From Streptomyces sp. WAC08241 (GTDB taxonomy: Bacteria > Actinomycetota > Actinomycetes > Streptomycetales > Streptomycetaceae): a DNA stretch of 64,000 nucleotides. The notes beneath the pieces were generated by a model that did not search any database, was not told where the DNA came from, and saw only the letters and a list, made by a program, of their open reading frames with translations. The position numbers and the translations under genes are program-made. Each line of letters begins with the position of its first letter. Positions within the stretch are counted from its first letter, which is position 1. The stretch spans positions 1,612,001 through 1,676,000 of the forward strand of contig CP042279.1 in assembly GCA_007858575.1 (NCBI GenBank), given 5' to 3'. Positions 39,876 to 49,737 of this stretch are shown in pieces.

Positions 39876-42383
39876 CGGAACGACCGACCGCGGACGCACC
39901 GCCCGCGCGCACCCCCGCAGACCGCACGCACACCCCCGCCGGCCACGTGTTCACGACCGTGCCGAGGTGGGCCCCGATCCGGTGCCCGGCACCGCGGAGC
40001 ACAGCGAGACGCCCCTCCCCGGCCGGACGGCCGCCGCGCTGCGCGCCCGCGCCTCCGCGTTCGGGGTGCCGGTCGCCGCCGTCCTCCTGGCCGCCCACGC
40101 GAAGGTGCTCTCCGCGCTGTCCGCCGACGCCGAGGTCACGACCGGCTACCTGGTCCCGGGCACGCGCCGCCCGACGGCCTGCCGACTGACCGTCGGGCCC
40201 GGCACCTGGCGCCATCTGGTCGAGGAGGCCCACCGCGTACTGTCGCTCCCGCCCCCACGGAGCGGCACACCGACGGGCTCCCCGGCGCACCGCCCGACGT
40301 CGTCTTCGACCCGTCCGGGAACGGACGCGCGCCGGACGGCACGGCCCTGTGCGTGAGCGTGTCCGAGGACGACCCGCGCGTCCTGCGCCTGCGCTACCGC
40401 ACCGACGTGCTCGACGGCGCCGCCGCCGCCCGCATCGGCGGCTACCACCTGCGCGCGCTCGAACGGATCGCCACCGCCCCCGAGGAGCACCACGAACGCC
40501 GCACCCTGCTGTCCGCAGAGGAGATCCGGTTCCAGACCGAGGACCTCGCAGGACCCGTCCGGCCGCTCCCGGACCGCCGCTTCCACGAACTGTTCGAGGA
40601 GCGGGCGCGCGAGCGGCCCGACGCCGTCGCCACCGAGCACCGGGGCACGCGCTGGACCTACCGCGAACTGAACGAACGGGCCAACCGCGTGGCCCGGGCC
40701 CTGCTCGCCGGGGGCTGGAGCCCGAGGACGTCGTCGCCGTCGTCACCGGACGCACCCTGCACTGGATGACGGCGGTCATCGCCGTCCTCAAGGCGGGCGG
40801 CGCCTACCTGCCCGTCGACCCCGGCTACCCGCCCGGGCGCATCGCCGCGATGCTCGCCCGCGCGGACTGCGCCCTCGTGCTCACGGAGCCCGGCGCCTCC
40901 CGGAACCTCGAACGGGCCCTCGAAGCCCGGCCCGGCACGCGCACGCTGCTCGTCCCCGCCGTCGCCGGAAGCACCGCCCGCGCCGACGACCCCGGGATCC
41001 CGGTGGCGGCGGACCGACTGGCCTACGTCTACTTCACCTCCGGCTCCACCGGCGAACCCAAGGGCGCCCTGTGCGAACACGCCGGCATGCTCAACCACCT
41101 CCTGGCGAAGATCGACGACCTCGGCATCGAGGAGGGCCAGGTCGTGGCGCAGACCGCGTCGCAGTGCTTCGACATCTCCCTGTGGCAGCTCCTCGCCGGG
41201 CCCCTGGCCGGCGGGCGGACGCTCCTCGTGGACCAGGAGGCCGTCCTCGACGCCGACAGGTTCTCGACACCGTCACCGACGGCCGGGTCGCGGTGTTCCA
41301 GGTCGTCCCTCGTACCTCGACGTCCTGCTGTCCGCCCTCGAGCGCACTCCCCGCCGGCCGCCCGACCTGCGCCGCGTGTCGGTCACCGGGGAGGCGCTGC
41401 GCAAGGACCTCGTACGGCGCTGGTTCGCTGCGCTGCCCGCCGTCCCCTGGTCAACGCCTACGGGCTGACGGAGACGTCGGACGACACCAACCACGAGGTG
41501 CTGACGGGCGTGCCGGACGGCGACCGGATACCCCTGGGCCGGCCCGTGCCCAACGTACGGGTCTACGTGGTCGACGACGACCTGGTGCCGGTCCCCTCGG
41601 GGCCCCCGGAGCCGTCGTCTTCTCCGGGGTCTGCGTGGGCCGCGGCTACGTGAACGACCCGGAGCGCACCCGGGACTCCTACCTCCCCGATCCGTACCAC
41701 CCCGGGCAGCGCCTCTACCGCGGAGGGGACTTCGGCCGCTGGCTGCCGGGAGGAAAGCTCGAATACCACGGCCGTCGCGACGCCCAGGTGAAGATCCGGG
41801 GATTCCGCGTCGAGATCGGCGAGGTCGAGAACGCCCTGCTGCGGCTCCCCGGCGTCCGCGACGGCGCCGTCGTCGTCACCGGCGGGGAGGACCACGCACG
41901 GCAGTTGGTGGCGTTCTGCACCGGCCGGCGGCCACCGGCCGGGGACGCGCCGCTCCGGCGGCTCGGCGAACTGCTCCCCGCCTACATGGTCCCGGCAGCC
42001 GTGCACTGGCGGCCCGCCCTGCCGCTCACCGCCAACGGCAAGGTCGACCGTCGGGCCCTCGGCGCCCTCGCCCGGAACCCCGGCCGGTCCGACGACGGGC
42101 ACCGCCCGGCCCGTACGCCGACCGAGCGGCGGCTCGCCACGGCCTGGGCGCGCGTCCTCGGCGTACCGGACGACGGGATCGGCCGGCAGGACGACTTCTT
42201 CGACCTGGGCGGCACCTCCCTGTCCGCCGTGCGCCTGGCCGTCGCCCTGGACCGGGCCGTCTCCCCGCGCGATCTGACCGCGCATCCGGTCCTGGCCGAT
42301 CTGGCGGCCCTGGTCGACGAGAGGGCCGCGAGTCCGGCGCCCTCCCCCACCCGCACCCCCGTGAAGCACCACGTCCTTCGTGA
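39872..42383 (+). CDS. NRPS adenylation-thiolation protein, predicted diamino acid activating
   Basis: An ~840-residue peptide synthetase module. Residues ~40-200 are the second half of a condensation-like domain (PVAAVLLAAHAKVLSALSAD; IGGYHLRALERI) without the HHxxxDG lobe. The A domain has YFTSGSTGEPKGA (A3), CFDISLWQLL (A4), NAYGLTETSDDTNHE (A5), YRGGDFGRWLPGG (A7), KIRGFRVEIGEVENAL (A8) and LTANGKVDRRAL (A10). The T domain is DDFFDLGGTSLSAVRLA. The binding-pocket residues read D-I-W-Q-S-T-A-D-D-K by eye. The start overlaps the previous stop (ATGA). The stop at 42381 needs one restored C near 42350; as written the frame runs into the next gene. Several frame changes, e.g. 40710 and 41310. 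Confidence 0.85.
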
Positions 42384-42408
42384 ACCACGCACCGAGGAGA
42401 GGAACACC

Positions 42409-43408
42409 ATGCTGTCCGCACCGTTCCGCAGGCCGGCGACGCCGGCACCCCTGGCGATCCCCGAGAGCACGGCCCTCCGGACCCGGCCGCCTGGCCCGAC
42501 TCCTACAGGAAGGAGCTGCTCGACCTGGTCGCCGCGCACGGCGCGGTCCTCGTCGAGGGCCTGGACCTGCGGGACGCGGCCGACGTCCAGGCGGCGGTCC
42601 GCAGGACGACCGACCGGCCCGTGCGGGAGACGGAGGGCTTCGCACCCCGCGAGACGCGCGGCGAGGGCCTCTACTCGTCGGCCGTCTGGCCCGCCAACCA
42701 GCCGATGTGCATGCACCACGAACTGAGCTACGCGCGCGGTTGCCCCGGGCTGCTGCTCTTCGCCTGCCTGGAAGCGCCGACCGACGGCGGAGCCACCGCC
42801 CTCGCCGACGCCGCCGCCGTCCTCGACGCCCTTCCCGCCTCCCTGGTCGCGCGCTTCGAGGAGGAGGGCTGGCTGCTCGAACGCTCCTACAACGGAGAGA
42901 TCGGCGCCACCCTGTCCCAGGCGTTCGGCACCGAGGACCGCGAGGCCGTCGACGCGTACTGCCGGACCCACGCCGTCGAGACCGCCTGGCAGCCCGACGG
43001 GACGCTGCGCACGCGCCAGCGGCGCGCCGCGGTCGTACGGCACCCGGTCAGCGGCCTGCGCTGCTGGTTCAACCAGATCGCCTTCCTGAACGAGTGGACG
43101 ATGGCCCCCGAGGTGCGGGAGTTCCTGATCGAGGAGTACGGACCGGACGGCCTGCCCTTCACCACGCGCTACGGCGGCGGCGACCCGGTGCCCCGGGACG
43201 TGGTCGAACGGATCAACGAGGCGTACGAGGGGCGACGGTCCGCCGGCCGTGGCGGGCCGGCGACCTGATGATCATCGACAACCTGCGCACCGCCCACAGC
43301 CGGGAGGCCTACACGGGGCCGCGCGACGTCCTGGTGGCCATGGCCGACCCGGTCGACCCGGTCGACCCGCCTTCTCCGGACCGGCCGTCGAGGAGGTACG
43401 GGACATGA
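42409..43408 (+). CDS. SyrP/TauD-type Fe(II)/2-oxoglutarate dioxygenase
   Basis: A ~335-residue non-haem iron oxygenase of the TauD/TfdA class, most like SyrP-type enzymes that hydroxylate a carrier-bound amino acid. The metal facial triad is seen as H-x-E in CMHHELSYARG and the distal His in NLRTAHSREAYTGPRD, whose Arg would bind 2-oxoglutarate. Other family parts are LEAPTDGGATALADAAAVL and WFNQIAFLNEWTMAPEVREF. ATG 42409 has GAGGAGAGG in front. It ends ATGA over the SbnB start after DPVDPVDPP repeats. Frame moves 1 to 0 to 2 near 42490 and 43245, as two lost bases would do. Confidence 0.85.
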
Positions 43409-44447
43409 CCGCCTCCGTCGCCGCACCCGTGGTGCCGCCGTTCGCCGTCGTCCCCGGACGGCAGGTCAAGGAGGTCCTCCACGGCCGGGAGAGGGCCGTG
43501 ACGGAGGTCGTCGAGGCCACCTACCGGCTGCACGCCGCGGGACGCACCGTCAACCCGCCCTCCTCCTTCCTCCGGTTCACCGACCGGCCCGCGTCGCGCA
43601 TCATCGCCCTCGCGGCCTCCCTGGGCGGAGACGGGACCCGGGTGGACGGCCTCAAGTGGATCGCGAGCTTCCCCGCGAACGTGAGGTCGGGCATCCCCGG
43701 GCCTCGGCCGTGCTCATCCTCAACGACCCCGTCACCGGCTACCCCTTCGCCTGCATGGAGAGCTCGGTCATCAGCGCCGCCAGGACTGCCGCGTCCGCGG
43801 CGTCGGCGGCCGACCGGCTCAGCCGGGGACGGCCGCGCCCCACCCGCCTCGGATTCGTCGGCACCGGCCTGATCGCCCGTTACGTCCACACCTACCTCAC
43901 CGGCACCGGTGGACGTTCGAGCACACCGGGGTCCACGACCTGTCGGCGGACAGCGCGGCCGGCTTCCGGCTCTACCTGGAGCAGGCGGGGACACCGGGCC
44001 CGTCACCGTGCACCGCGACGCCGAGACGCTCATCCGCAGCAGCGACCTGGTGGTCTTCGCGACCGTCGCCGGCCGGCCGCACGTCACCGAGGCCTCGTGG
44101 TTCGACCACAACCCCTCGTGCTGCACATCTCGCTGCGCGACCTCGCACCCCAGGTCCTGCTGTCCGCGACCAACATCGTCGACGACGTCGAGCACGTCCT
44201 CAGGGAGTCGACCTCGCCCCACCTCACGGAACGGCTCACCGGCGGCCGGGCCTTCCTCCACGGCACGCTCGAGGACGTCATGGCCGGACGCGTGACGCCG
44301 CCGCCGGACCGGCCGGTGGTCTTCTCGCCCTTCGGGCTCGGCGTCCTCGACCTGGCGGTCGGCAAGTACGTCTACGACGAGGTGGCCCGGTCCGGCCGGC
44401 TGCTGCTCGTCGACCGCTTCTTCGACGAACTGAACCGCTACGGATGA
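43405..44447 (+). CDS. sbnB: 2,3-diaminopropionate biosynthesis dehydrogenase SbnB
   Basis: A ~347-residue member of the ornithine-cyclodeaminase/mu-crystallin family. SbnB oxidises N-(2-amino-2-carboxyethyl)-L-glutamate with NAD to L-2,3-diaminopropionate and 2-oxoglutarate. Visible parts are TYRLHAAGRTVNPPSSFLRF, KWIASFPANVRSGIPRASAV, MESSVISAARTAASAASAAD, the NAD fold LGFVGTGLIARYVHTYL, and LHISLRDLAPQVLLSATNIV. ATG 43405 follows AGGAGG and overlaps the dioxygenase stop. Four frame changes, each moving the frame by one lost base. Assignment rests on sequence sense and the adjacent sbnA. Confidence 0.87.
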
Positions 44448-44507
44448 GGCGGCCCCGCCCCGCCGGACCGTTCGACCGGACCGGCCGACCGCGAGAAGGA
44501 GAGCACC

Positions 44508-45462
44508 GTGACCGTCATATCCGTCCCGCAGGACTTCAACGAGGAGGACCTGTACGTCGATCTCGGGCCGACGACCGGACACCCCTGTTCCTCAAGTGCG
44601 AGGGCTTCAACTTCGCCGGTTCCATCAAGCTGAAGGCGGCGACCGAGATGGTGGAGGCCGCCGAACGGAGCGGGGTCCTCACCCGGGACTCGATCCTCGT
44701 CGAGTCCTCCTCGGGCAACCTCGGCGTCGCGCTGAGCATGATCGCGGCCGGCAAGGGCTACCGCTTCCTCTGCGTCACCGACTCCCACTGCAACCTGACG
44801 ACACGCCAGGTGATGGAGGCCCTGGGAAGCGACGTGCACGTCGTCTCCGACGAGGCGGGCAGCGGCAGCCTCCTCGGAGCGCGGCTCGCCCTCGTCCGCG
44901 CCCTGTGCGCCTCCGACGACCGGTGCGTGTGGCTCAGCCAGTACACCAACGCGAACAACTGGAAGGCCCACTACCGCAGGACGGGGCCCGCCATCGCCCG
45001 CGCGTTCCCGCAGATCGACACCCTCTTCGTCGGGGTCGGCACCACGGGCACCCTGATGGGCTGCGCACGGTTCTTCCGCGCCTGGAACCCGTCCGTGCGC
45101 ATCGTCGCCGTGGACAGCGCGGGTTCCGCCATCTTCGGCGGGACGCCGGGGCGCCGCATGATCCCCGGCCTCGGCATGAGCATGAGGCCGCCCCTGCTCG
45201 ACGAGGCGTACGTGGACGAGGCGGTGTCCGTCGAGGAGGCGGACACCGTGCGCACCTGCCGCATGCTCGCCCGGCGCGGCTTCCTCTTCGGAGGGTCCAC
45301 CGGCACGGTCGTCAGCGGCGCGACCGGCTGGCTCGCCCGCCACGGCACCCGGGGACCACCGCCGTCGCGATCGCCCCGGACCTCGGCGAGCGCTACCTCG
45401 ACACGATCTACCAGTCCAACTGGGCACAGGCGCTCTACGGCGACGACGTCCTCGTGCCGTGA
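44508..45462 (+). CDS. sbnA: 2,3-diaminopropionate biosynthesis synthase SbnA
   Basis: A ~318-residue PLP enzyme of the cysteine-synthase fold. SbnA joins O-phospho-L-serine and L-glutamate to the SbnB substrate. The PLP Lys is in FLKCEGFNFAGSIKLKAATE; the phosphate-binding Ser/Gly loop is VESSSGNLGVALSMIA; then VGVGTTGTLMGCARFFR and TVSGATGWL-type segments follow, and YLDTIYQSNWAQALYGDD ends it. I use GTG 44508 with AAGGAG before it rather than the ATG overlapping the sbnB stop. Frame changes near 44570 and 45350. Only 5 bp separate its stop from the facing DUF1295 stop. Confidence 0.88.
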
Positions 45463-45467
45463 GGACG

Positions 45468-46288
45468 TCACCTCCGGTGCCGCGACGGGGCACGGCGCGG
45501 CGGCCTGGGCAGGAAGCCGCTGGTCCGGGCGGCGTACGCGGCGTAGCCGGGGCGACCGGCCATGCGCTTCTCCAGCAGGCGCTTGCCGCTGCCGACGGTC
45601 AGCAGCAGGGTCATGACGACGGGCGAGACGAGCCCGGCCAGGGCCGTCTGCCAGGTGGTGCAGGCCAGGAGGTACAGGCCCCACCAGACGAGGGCGTCAC
45701 CGAAGTAGTTCGGATGCCGGGTCCACGCCCACAGCCCCCGGTCCATGACGCGCCCGCGGTGCGCGGGATCGGCCTTGAACCGGGCCAGTTGGCGGTCGCC
45801 GACGGCCTCGAAGACCAGCCCGGCCGCCCACACGGCCGCCGCGACGGCGTCGAGCGGGCCCAGCGGCGAGGGGCTGTGGGCGGCGAGCTGGACCGGCAGC
45901 GAGATCAGCCAGACGAGGCCCGCCTGCAGAGGTACACGGTCCGCAGCGCGTACCGTGTGCGGTCGCCCGGCGCCTTGTCGAGCAGCTCGGCGTAGCGCGG
46001 GTCCTCGCCGTGGCCCCGGGAGCGGTGGGCGATGTGCAGCGAGAGCCGCAGCCCCCAGACGACGGTGGCCCCGGTGACCAGCAGCCGCCGTCCGTCGTCG
46101 CCGTGCCCGTCGGACAGCACGAAGGCGACGACGGCGACGGCGCAGAAGGCGAGGCCCCAGGCGATGTCCACGATCCGGTGCAGGCCCCGGCGGACGGCGA
46201 CGGCGAACGCGACGAGCAGGACCGCCACTGCCGCGGCGGCCGTGGAAAGGAGGCAGGGGACGAGCGCGCCCCAGTCGGGCGGGTTCAC
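45468..46288 (-). CDS. DUF1295 / steroid 5-alpha-reductase-like membrane protein
   Basis: A ~273-residue protein with about seven membrane segments (PCLLSTAAAAVAVLLVAFAV; WGLAFCAVAVVAFVLS; ISLPVQLAAHSPSPLGPLDA and others). The family signature WAWTRHPNYFGDALVWWGLY is complete, as in isoprenylcysteine methyltransferase/5-alpha-reductase-like proteins. It is last in a five-gene lipid operon and starts GTGA inside the previous stop. Probably reduces or modifies an acyl or sterol-like lipid. One frame change near 45930. Confidence 0.85.
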
Positions 46289-47567
46289 GGCCGGCCGTCC
46301 GGGCCGTACCAGGCGGCGGGAGTGGGCGGCACGCCCGCACCGCCCCCACGGGTGGGACGGACGGCGAGGATCTGGTCGACGCCCATGCGCCGCTCCGAGA
46401 ACGCGAGCGAGGCACCGGCCAGGTAGAGGCGCCAGACGCGGCAGGTCGTCGTGCCGACGAGCGCCTCGAACCGGGGCCACTCGGATTCGAGCCGGTCGCG
46501 CCAGGCGTCGATGGTCCGCGTGTAGTGCTCGCGGACGGACTCGACGTGCCGGGCCTCGAAACCGGCGGACTCCAGCACGTCCACGGTCCTGCCGACCGGA
46601 CGCATGTGCATGTCGGGGCGATGTAGGTCTCGATGAACGGCTCCCCGCCCGGCGCGTTCGCGCCCCGGGACATCTGCTGGACGAACAGCCGCCCGCCGGG
46701 GCGCAGCGCGCCGTGCAGCTTCGCCGCGAACTCCGGGTACTCGGCGTCGCCGACGTGCTCGCCCATCTCCACGGTGGACACCGCGTCGAAGCCCGTCGCG
46801 TCGATGTGGCGCCAGTGCCCGAACTCCGCGTCCACGAGGTCGGCCACGCCCTCGCGCACGCACCGGTCGGCCACGAAGTGCCGCTGGGCCCGGGAGAGGG
46901 TGACGGCGGTGACGCGGACCTTGTGCTCGCGGGCCGCGTGCACGGCGAGCGAGCCCCAGCCGCAGCCGACGTCGAGGAGCCGGTCCCCGGCGCGCAGGCC
47001 GAGCTTGCGGCAGATCAGTTCCAGCTTGTCCCGCTGGGCGTCGGCCAGGCCGTAGGAGGGTCGTCGGGACGGGTCCAGTAGCCGCACGAGTACGCCATCG
47101 ACTCGTCGAGCAGCAGGGCGTAGAAGTCGTTGGAGAGGTCGTAGTGGTGGCTGATCGCCGCCCGGTCGCGGCCCGTGGTGTGCAGCCGTCCGCCCAGGCG
47201 CGCGCGGCCGTCGGGGCGGCGCGGCGGCGGCCCGGCCGCGCCCAGGCCCACGGCCAGGGCGCCGGCCGCCGCCAGACTGGCCGGACCCGGCCGGACGGTC
47301 CCCTGGTCGCGGACGGCGCGGCCGGCCCGGGACAGGGCCCGGGCGAGGTCCCCTCGACGTCGAGCTCCCCGGTGACGTACGCCTCCGCCAGGCCCAGTTC
47401 GCCCGGCTGCCACAGCAGGCGGCGCAGGACCGCGGGGAGCGGAGCGAGACGAGGGGCGCGTCGGCGGGGCCGGCTGTGCTGCCGTCCCAGGCGCGCAGCC
47501 GTACCGGCGGCGGACCGGTGACGAAGTGGCCGAGCAGTTCGGCGAGACGGTCGGCGGCGGGCCTCAT
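46285..47567 (-). CDS. cyclopropane-fatty-acid synthase-like methyltransferase (second copy)
   Basis: A ~427-residue SAM methyltransferase of the CFA/mycolate-cyclopropane family. The N-terminal lipid-binding part (LLWQPGELGLAEAYVTGELD) precedes AISHHYDLSNDFYALLLDES, the SAM motif LLDVGCGWGSLAVHAAREH, VSTVEMGEHVGDAEYPEFAA and GTTTCRVWRLYLAGASLAF. It acts on phospholipid acyl chains, adding a methylene or methyl group. ATG 47567 overlaps the preceding stop; the end overlaps DUF1295 (GTGA). Frame changes near 47365, 47060, 46620. Confidence 0.88.
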
Positions 47568-48940
47568 CGGGGGTCCCTTCGGTCAGGAGGATCTGGCGGA
47601 CGTCGAGGTAGCCGGAGCGGAAGCCGGCTTCCGAATAGGCGAGGTACAGCTCCCACATGCGCCGGAAGACGGTGTCGAAGCCGAGGGCGGCGACGTCGTC
47701 CCGCCGGGCGGTGAACCGCTCCCGCCACAGGCGCAGGGTCTCCGCGTAGTGCGGGCCGTAGCCGTTGTCGGCGACGGTGCGCAGCCCGGCGGCGGCGGAG
47801 TGCGCGTCGATGGCCTCGCGGGAGGGATCAGGCCGCCGGGGAAGACGTACTTGCTGATCCACGTGTGGGTGGCGGCGGTGTGCAGCATCCGCAGGTGGCC
47901 CATGGTGATGGCCTGGAGGGCGACCCTGCCGCCGGGGGCGAGCGCACCGCGCAGGGTCCGGAAGTAGGAGTGCCAGTACTCGGCCCCGACCGCCTCGATC
48001 ATCTCGACGCTGACGACGGCGTCGTAGCGGCCCTCGACGTCCCGGTAGTCGCGCAGTTGGATGTCGACCCGGTCGGCCAGACTGGCCTCCCGCACGCGCG
48101 CGCGCGTGCGAGGCCGGCCTGCTCGGAGGAGAGGGTGAGGGTGGTGACCCGCGCGCCCCGGGCCGCGGCCCGCAGGGCGAGTTCGCCCCAGCCGGTGCCG
48201 ATCTCCAGGAGCCGTGTGCCCGCGCCGACCCGGGCGAGGTCCAGGAGCCGGTCGATCTTGCGGTGCTGGGCGTCCGTCAGGGACGCGAAGCGGGCGGGAA
48301 GGCGGGGAACAGCGCGGAGGAGTAGGTGAGGGACGGGTCGAGGAAGGTGGCGAACAGCTCGTTCGACAGGTCGTAGTGGCGGTGGACGTTCTCCCGCGCC
48401 CCGTCGGGGTGTTGCGGTCGCCGTCCGGCCGGGAGGGCACCCACAGGGAGCGCAGTCGGTGCAGCGGGGCGGGCACCAGCTCGTCGACGTGCGCGGCGAG
48501 GCGGGCCAGGACCCCGGGCAGGTCGTCGCCGTCCCACTCCCCGGCCATGTAGGACTCGCCGAAGCCGATCAGACCGGCGCTGCCGATCCTGCGGTAGAAG
48601 GCGTCCGGGTCATGGAGGACGAGCCGGGCGGGGACGGCGCGGCGGGGTCCGGGGCCCCGTCGGGCGCGAGGAGCGACAGGTCCTTCAGCGCCTTGCGCAC
48701 CAGGTACCGGGCGAGGGCCGTCTGGCCGGGCGCCGCCTTCGGCGGCCGGGCCACGTCCGGCCAGCGGTCGGCGTCGACGGCTTCGACGACGTCCACGGCT
48801 CGGGCGGCTGCGGCGGTTTCGACGCGGTCCACGGCTTCGTCGGTGTGGACGGCCGCGGCCGGACCGGGCTGGACCGGCACGGACGCGGCACGCCGAGGAG
48901 CCCGGGCACGATCGGGGAAGGCCGGGGAGGGAGGATTCAC
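47564..48940 (-). CDS. cyclopropane-fatty-acid synthase-like methyltransferase (first copy)
   Basis: A ~458-residue CFA-synthase relative. A long disordered N-terminus ([20 protein letters not shown]) precedes [55 protein letters not shown], the SAM motif [40 protein letters not shown] and [20 protein letters not shown]. It differs enough from the next gene to suggest separate roles, for example one methylene and one methyl transfer. GTG 48940 overlaps DUF1365 by GTGA. The stop at 47564 needs one C restored. Other frame changes near 48620, 48410, 48300, 48110 and 47830. Confidence 0.87.
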
Positions 48941-49737
48941 AACGACGTGTCCTTCTGGGTGGTGTGCGATGGGGTCAGTGCGTGCGGGCGGTCGGCCGCC
49001 CGCACGCCGGGGAGGGCGGCCCGGCCTCGGGCGGGGCCGTACGGGCAGGCCGCGCAGCCACAGGCGGATGCCGTGGTGGCGGATCCCGGCCCACACGGCG
49101 CCGGTCGACCACGGCCTGCGCACCGCGCACCCGAGGAGGGCGGCGACGGTGGCGGGCGCCGCCGCCCCGTACGGTCGCGGTGAACGGGCGGCCGTCCCCG
49201 GTCCGCAACTGCACCGCCAGGCGCAGCTCCTCGCCGGGCGGTGGCAGGCGCATCCGGTAGCGGCCCTCGACGCCGAAGAACGGGGAGACGTAGAAGGTCT
49301 TGTCCGCCTCGGCGGTCCCCTCGCCGTCCGGCCGGAGCAGGTAGCAGTGCCGCTGCCCGTACGTGTTGTGGACCTCGGCCACCACGCAGACCGGGGCGCC
49401 GGCCGCGTCGTGGCACCAGTACACGCTCAGCGGGTTGAAGACGAAGCCGAACACGCGCGTGCGCGAGCATCACGACACGTCCCCCGCCCAGGTCGACGCC
49501 GTGACCGGCCAGGTACGCGTCGAGGCCCGCCCGGATCGACCCGGCACGGCCCGTGAAGTGGTCGCGGGCGTCGAATCGGGCCAGCGGCCGGACCGGGGCG
49601 GGCAGCACCGGCAGCGCGTCGAGGTCCACGCACCACAGGTACGTGCGGTGCCGGAAGGAGTGGCGCAGCGGCGCGGTCCGCGCGTGGGCGACCACGCACT
49701 CGTACAGCGCGGGCGCCGCCGGACCGGCGCCCGTCAC
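48937..49737 (-). CDS. DUF1365 family protein
   Basis: A ~267-residue member of the DUF1365 family, which nearly always stands beside a flavin oxidoreductase and a CFA-synthase-like gene. Landmarks are LYECVVAHARTAPLRHSFRH, TYLWCVDLDALPVLP, DHFTGRAGSIRAGLDAYLAG, VFGFVFNPLSVYWCHDA-type text, VAEVHNTYGQRHCYLL, KTFYVSPFFGVEGRYRMRLP. The family probably acts on acyl chains; no enzyme activity can be read from the sequence. Coupled at both ends by GTGA. Frame changes near 49470 and 49165. Confidence 0.85.
   Translation of the reverse strand: MTGAGPAAPALYECVVAHARTAPLRHSFRHRTYLWCVDLDALPVLPAPVRPLARFDARDHFTGRAGSIRAGLDAYLAGHGVDLGGGRVVMLAHARVRLRLQPAERVLVPRRGRRPGLRGGRGPQHVRAAALLPAPAGRRGDRRGGQDLLRLPVLRRRGPLPDAPATARRGAAPGGAVADRGRPPVHRDRTGRRRPPPSPPSSGARCAGRGRPAPCGPGSATTASACGCAACPYGPARGRAALPGVRAADRPHALTPSHTTQKDTSL

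Noticed and set aside
44444..44507. The ATG overlapping the sbnB stop as the sbnA start.
   Set aside because: The reading from it gives Arg-rich nonsense; GTG 44508 with AAGGAG gives the conserved N-terminus.
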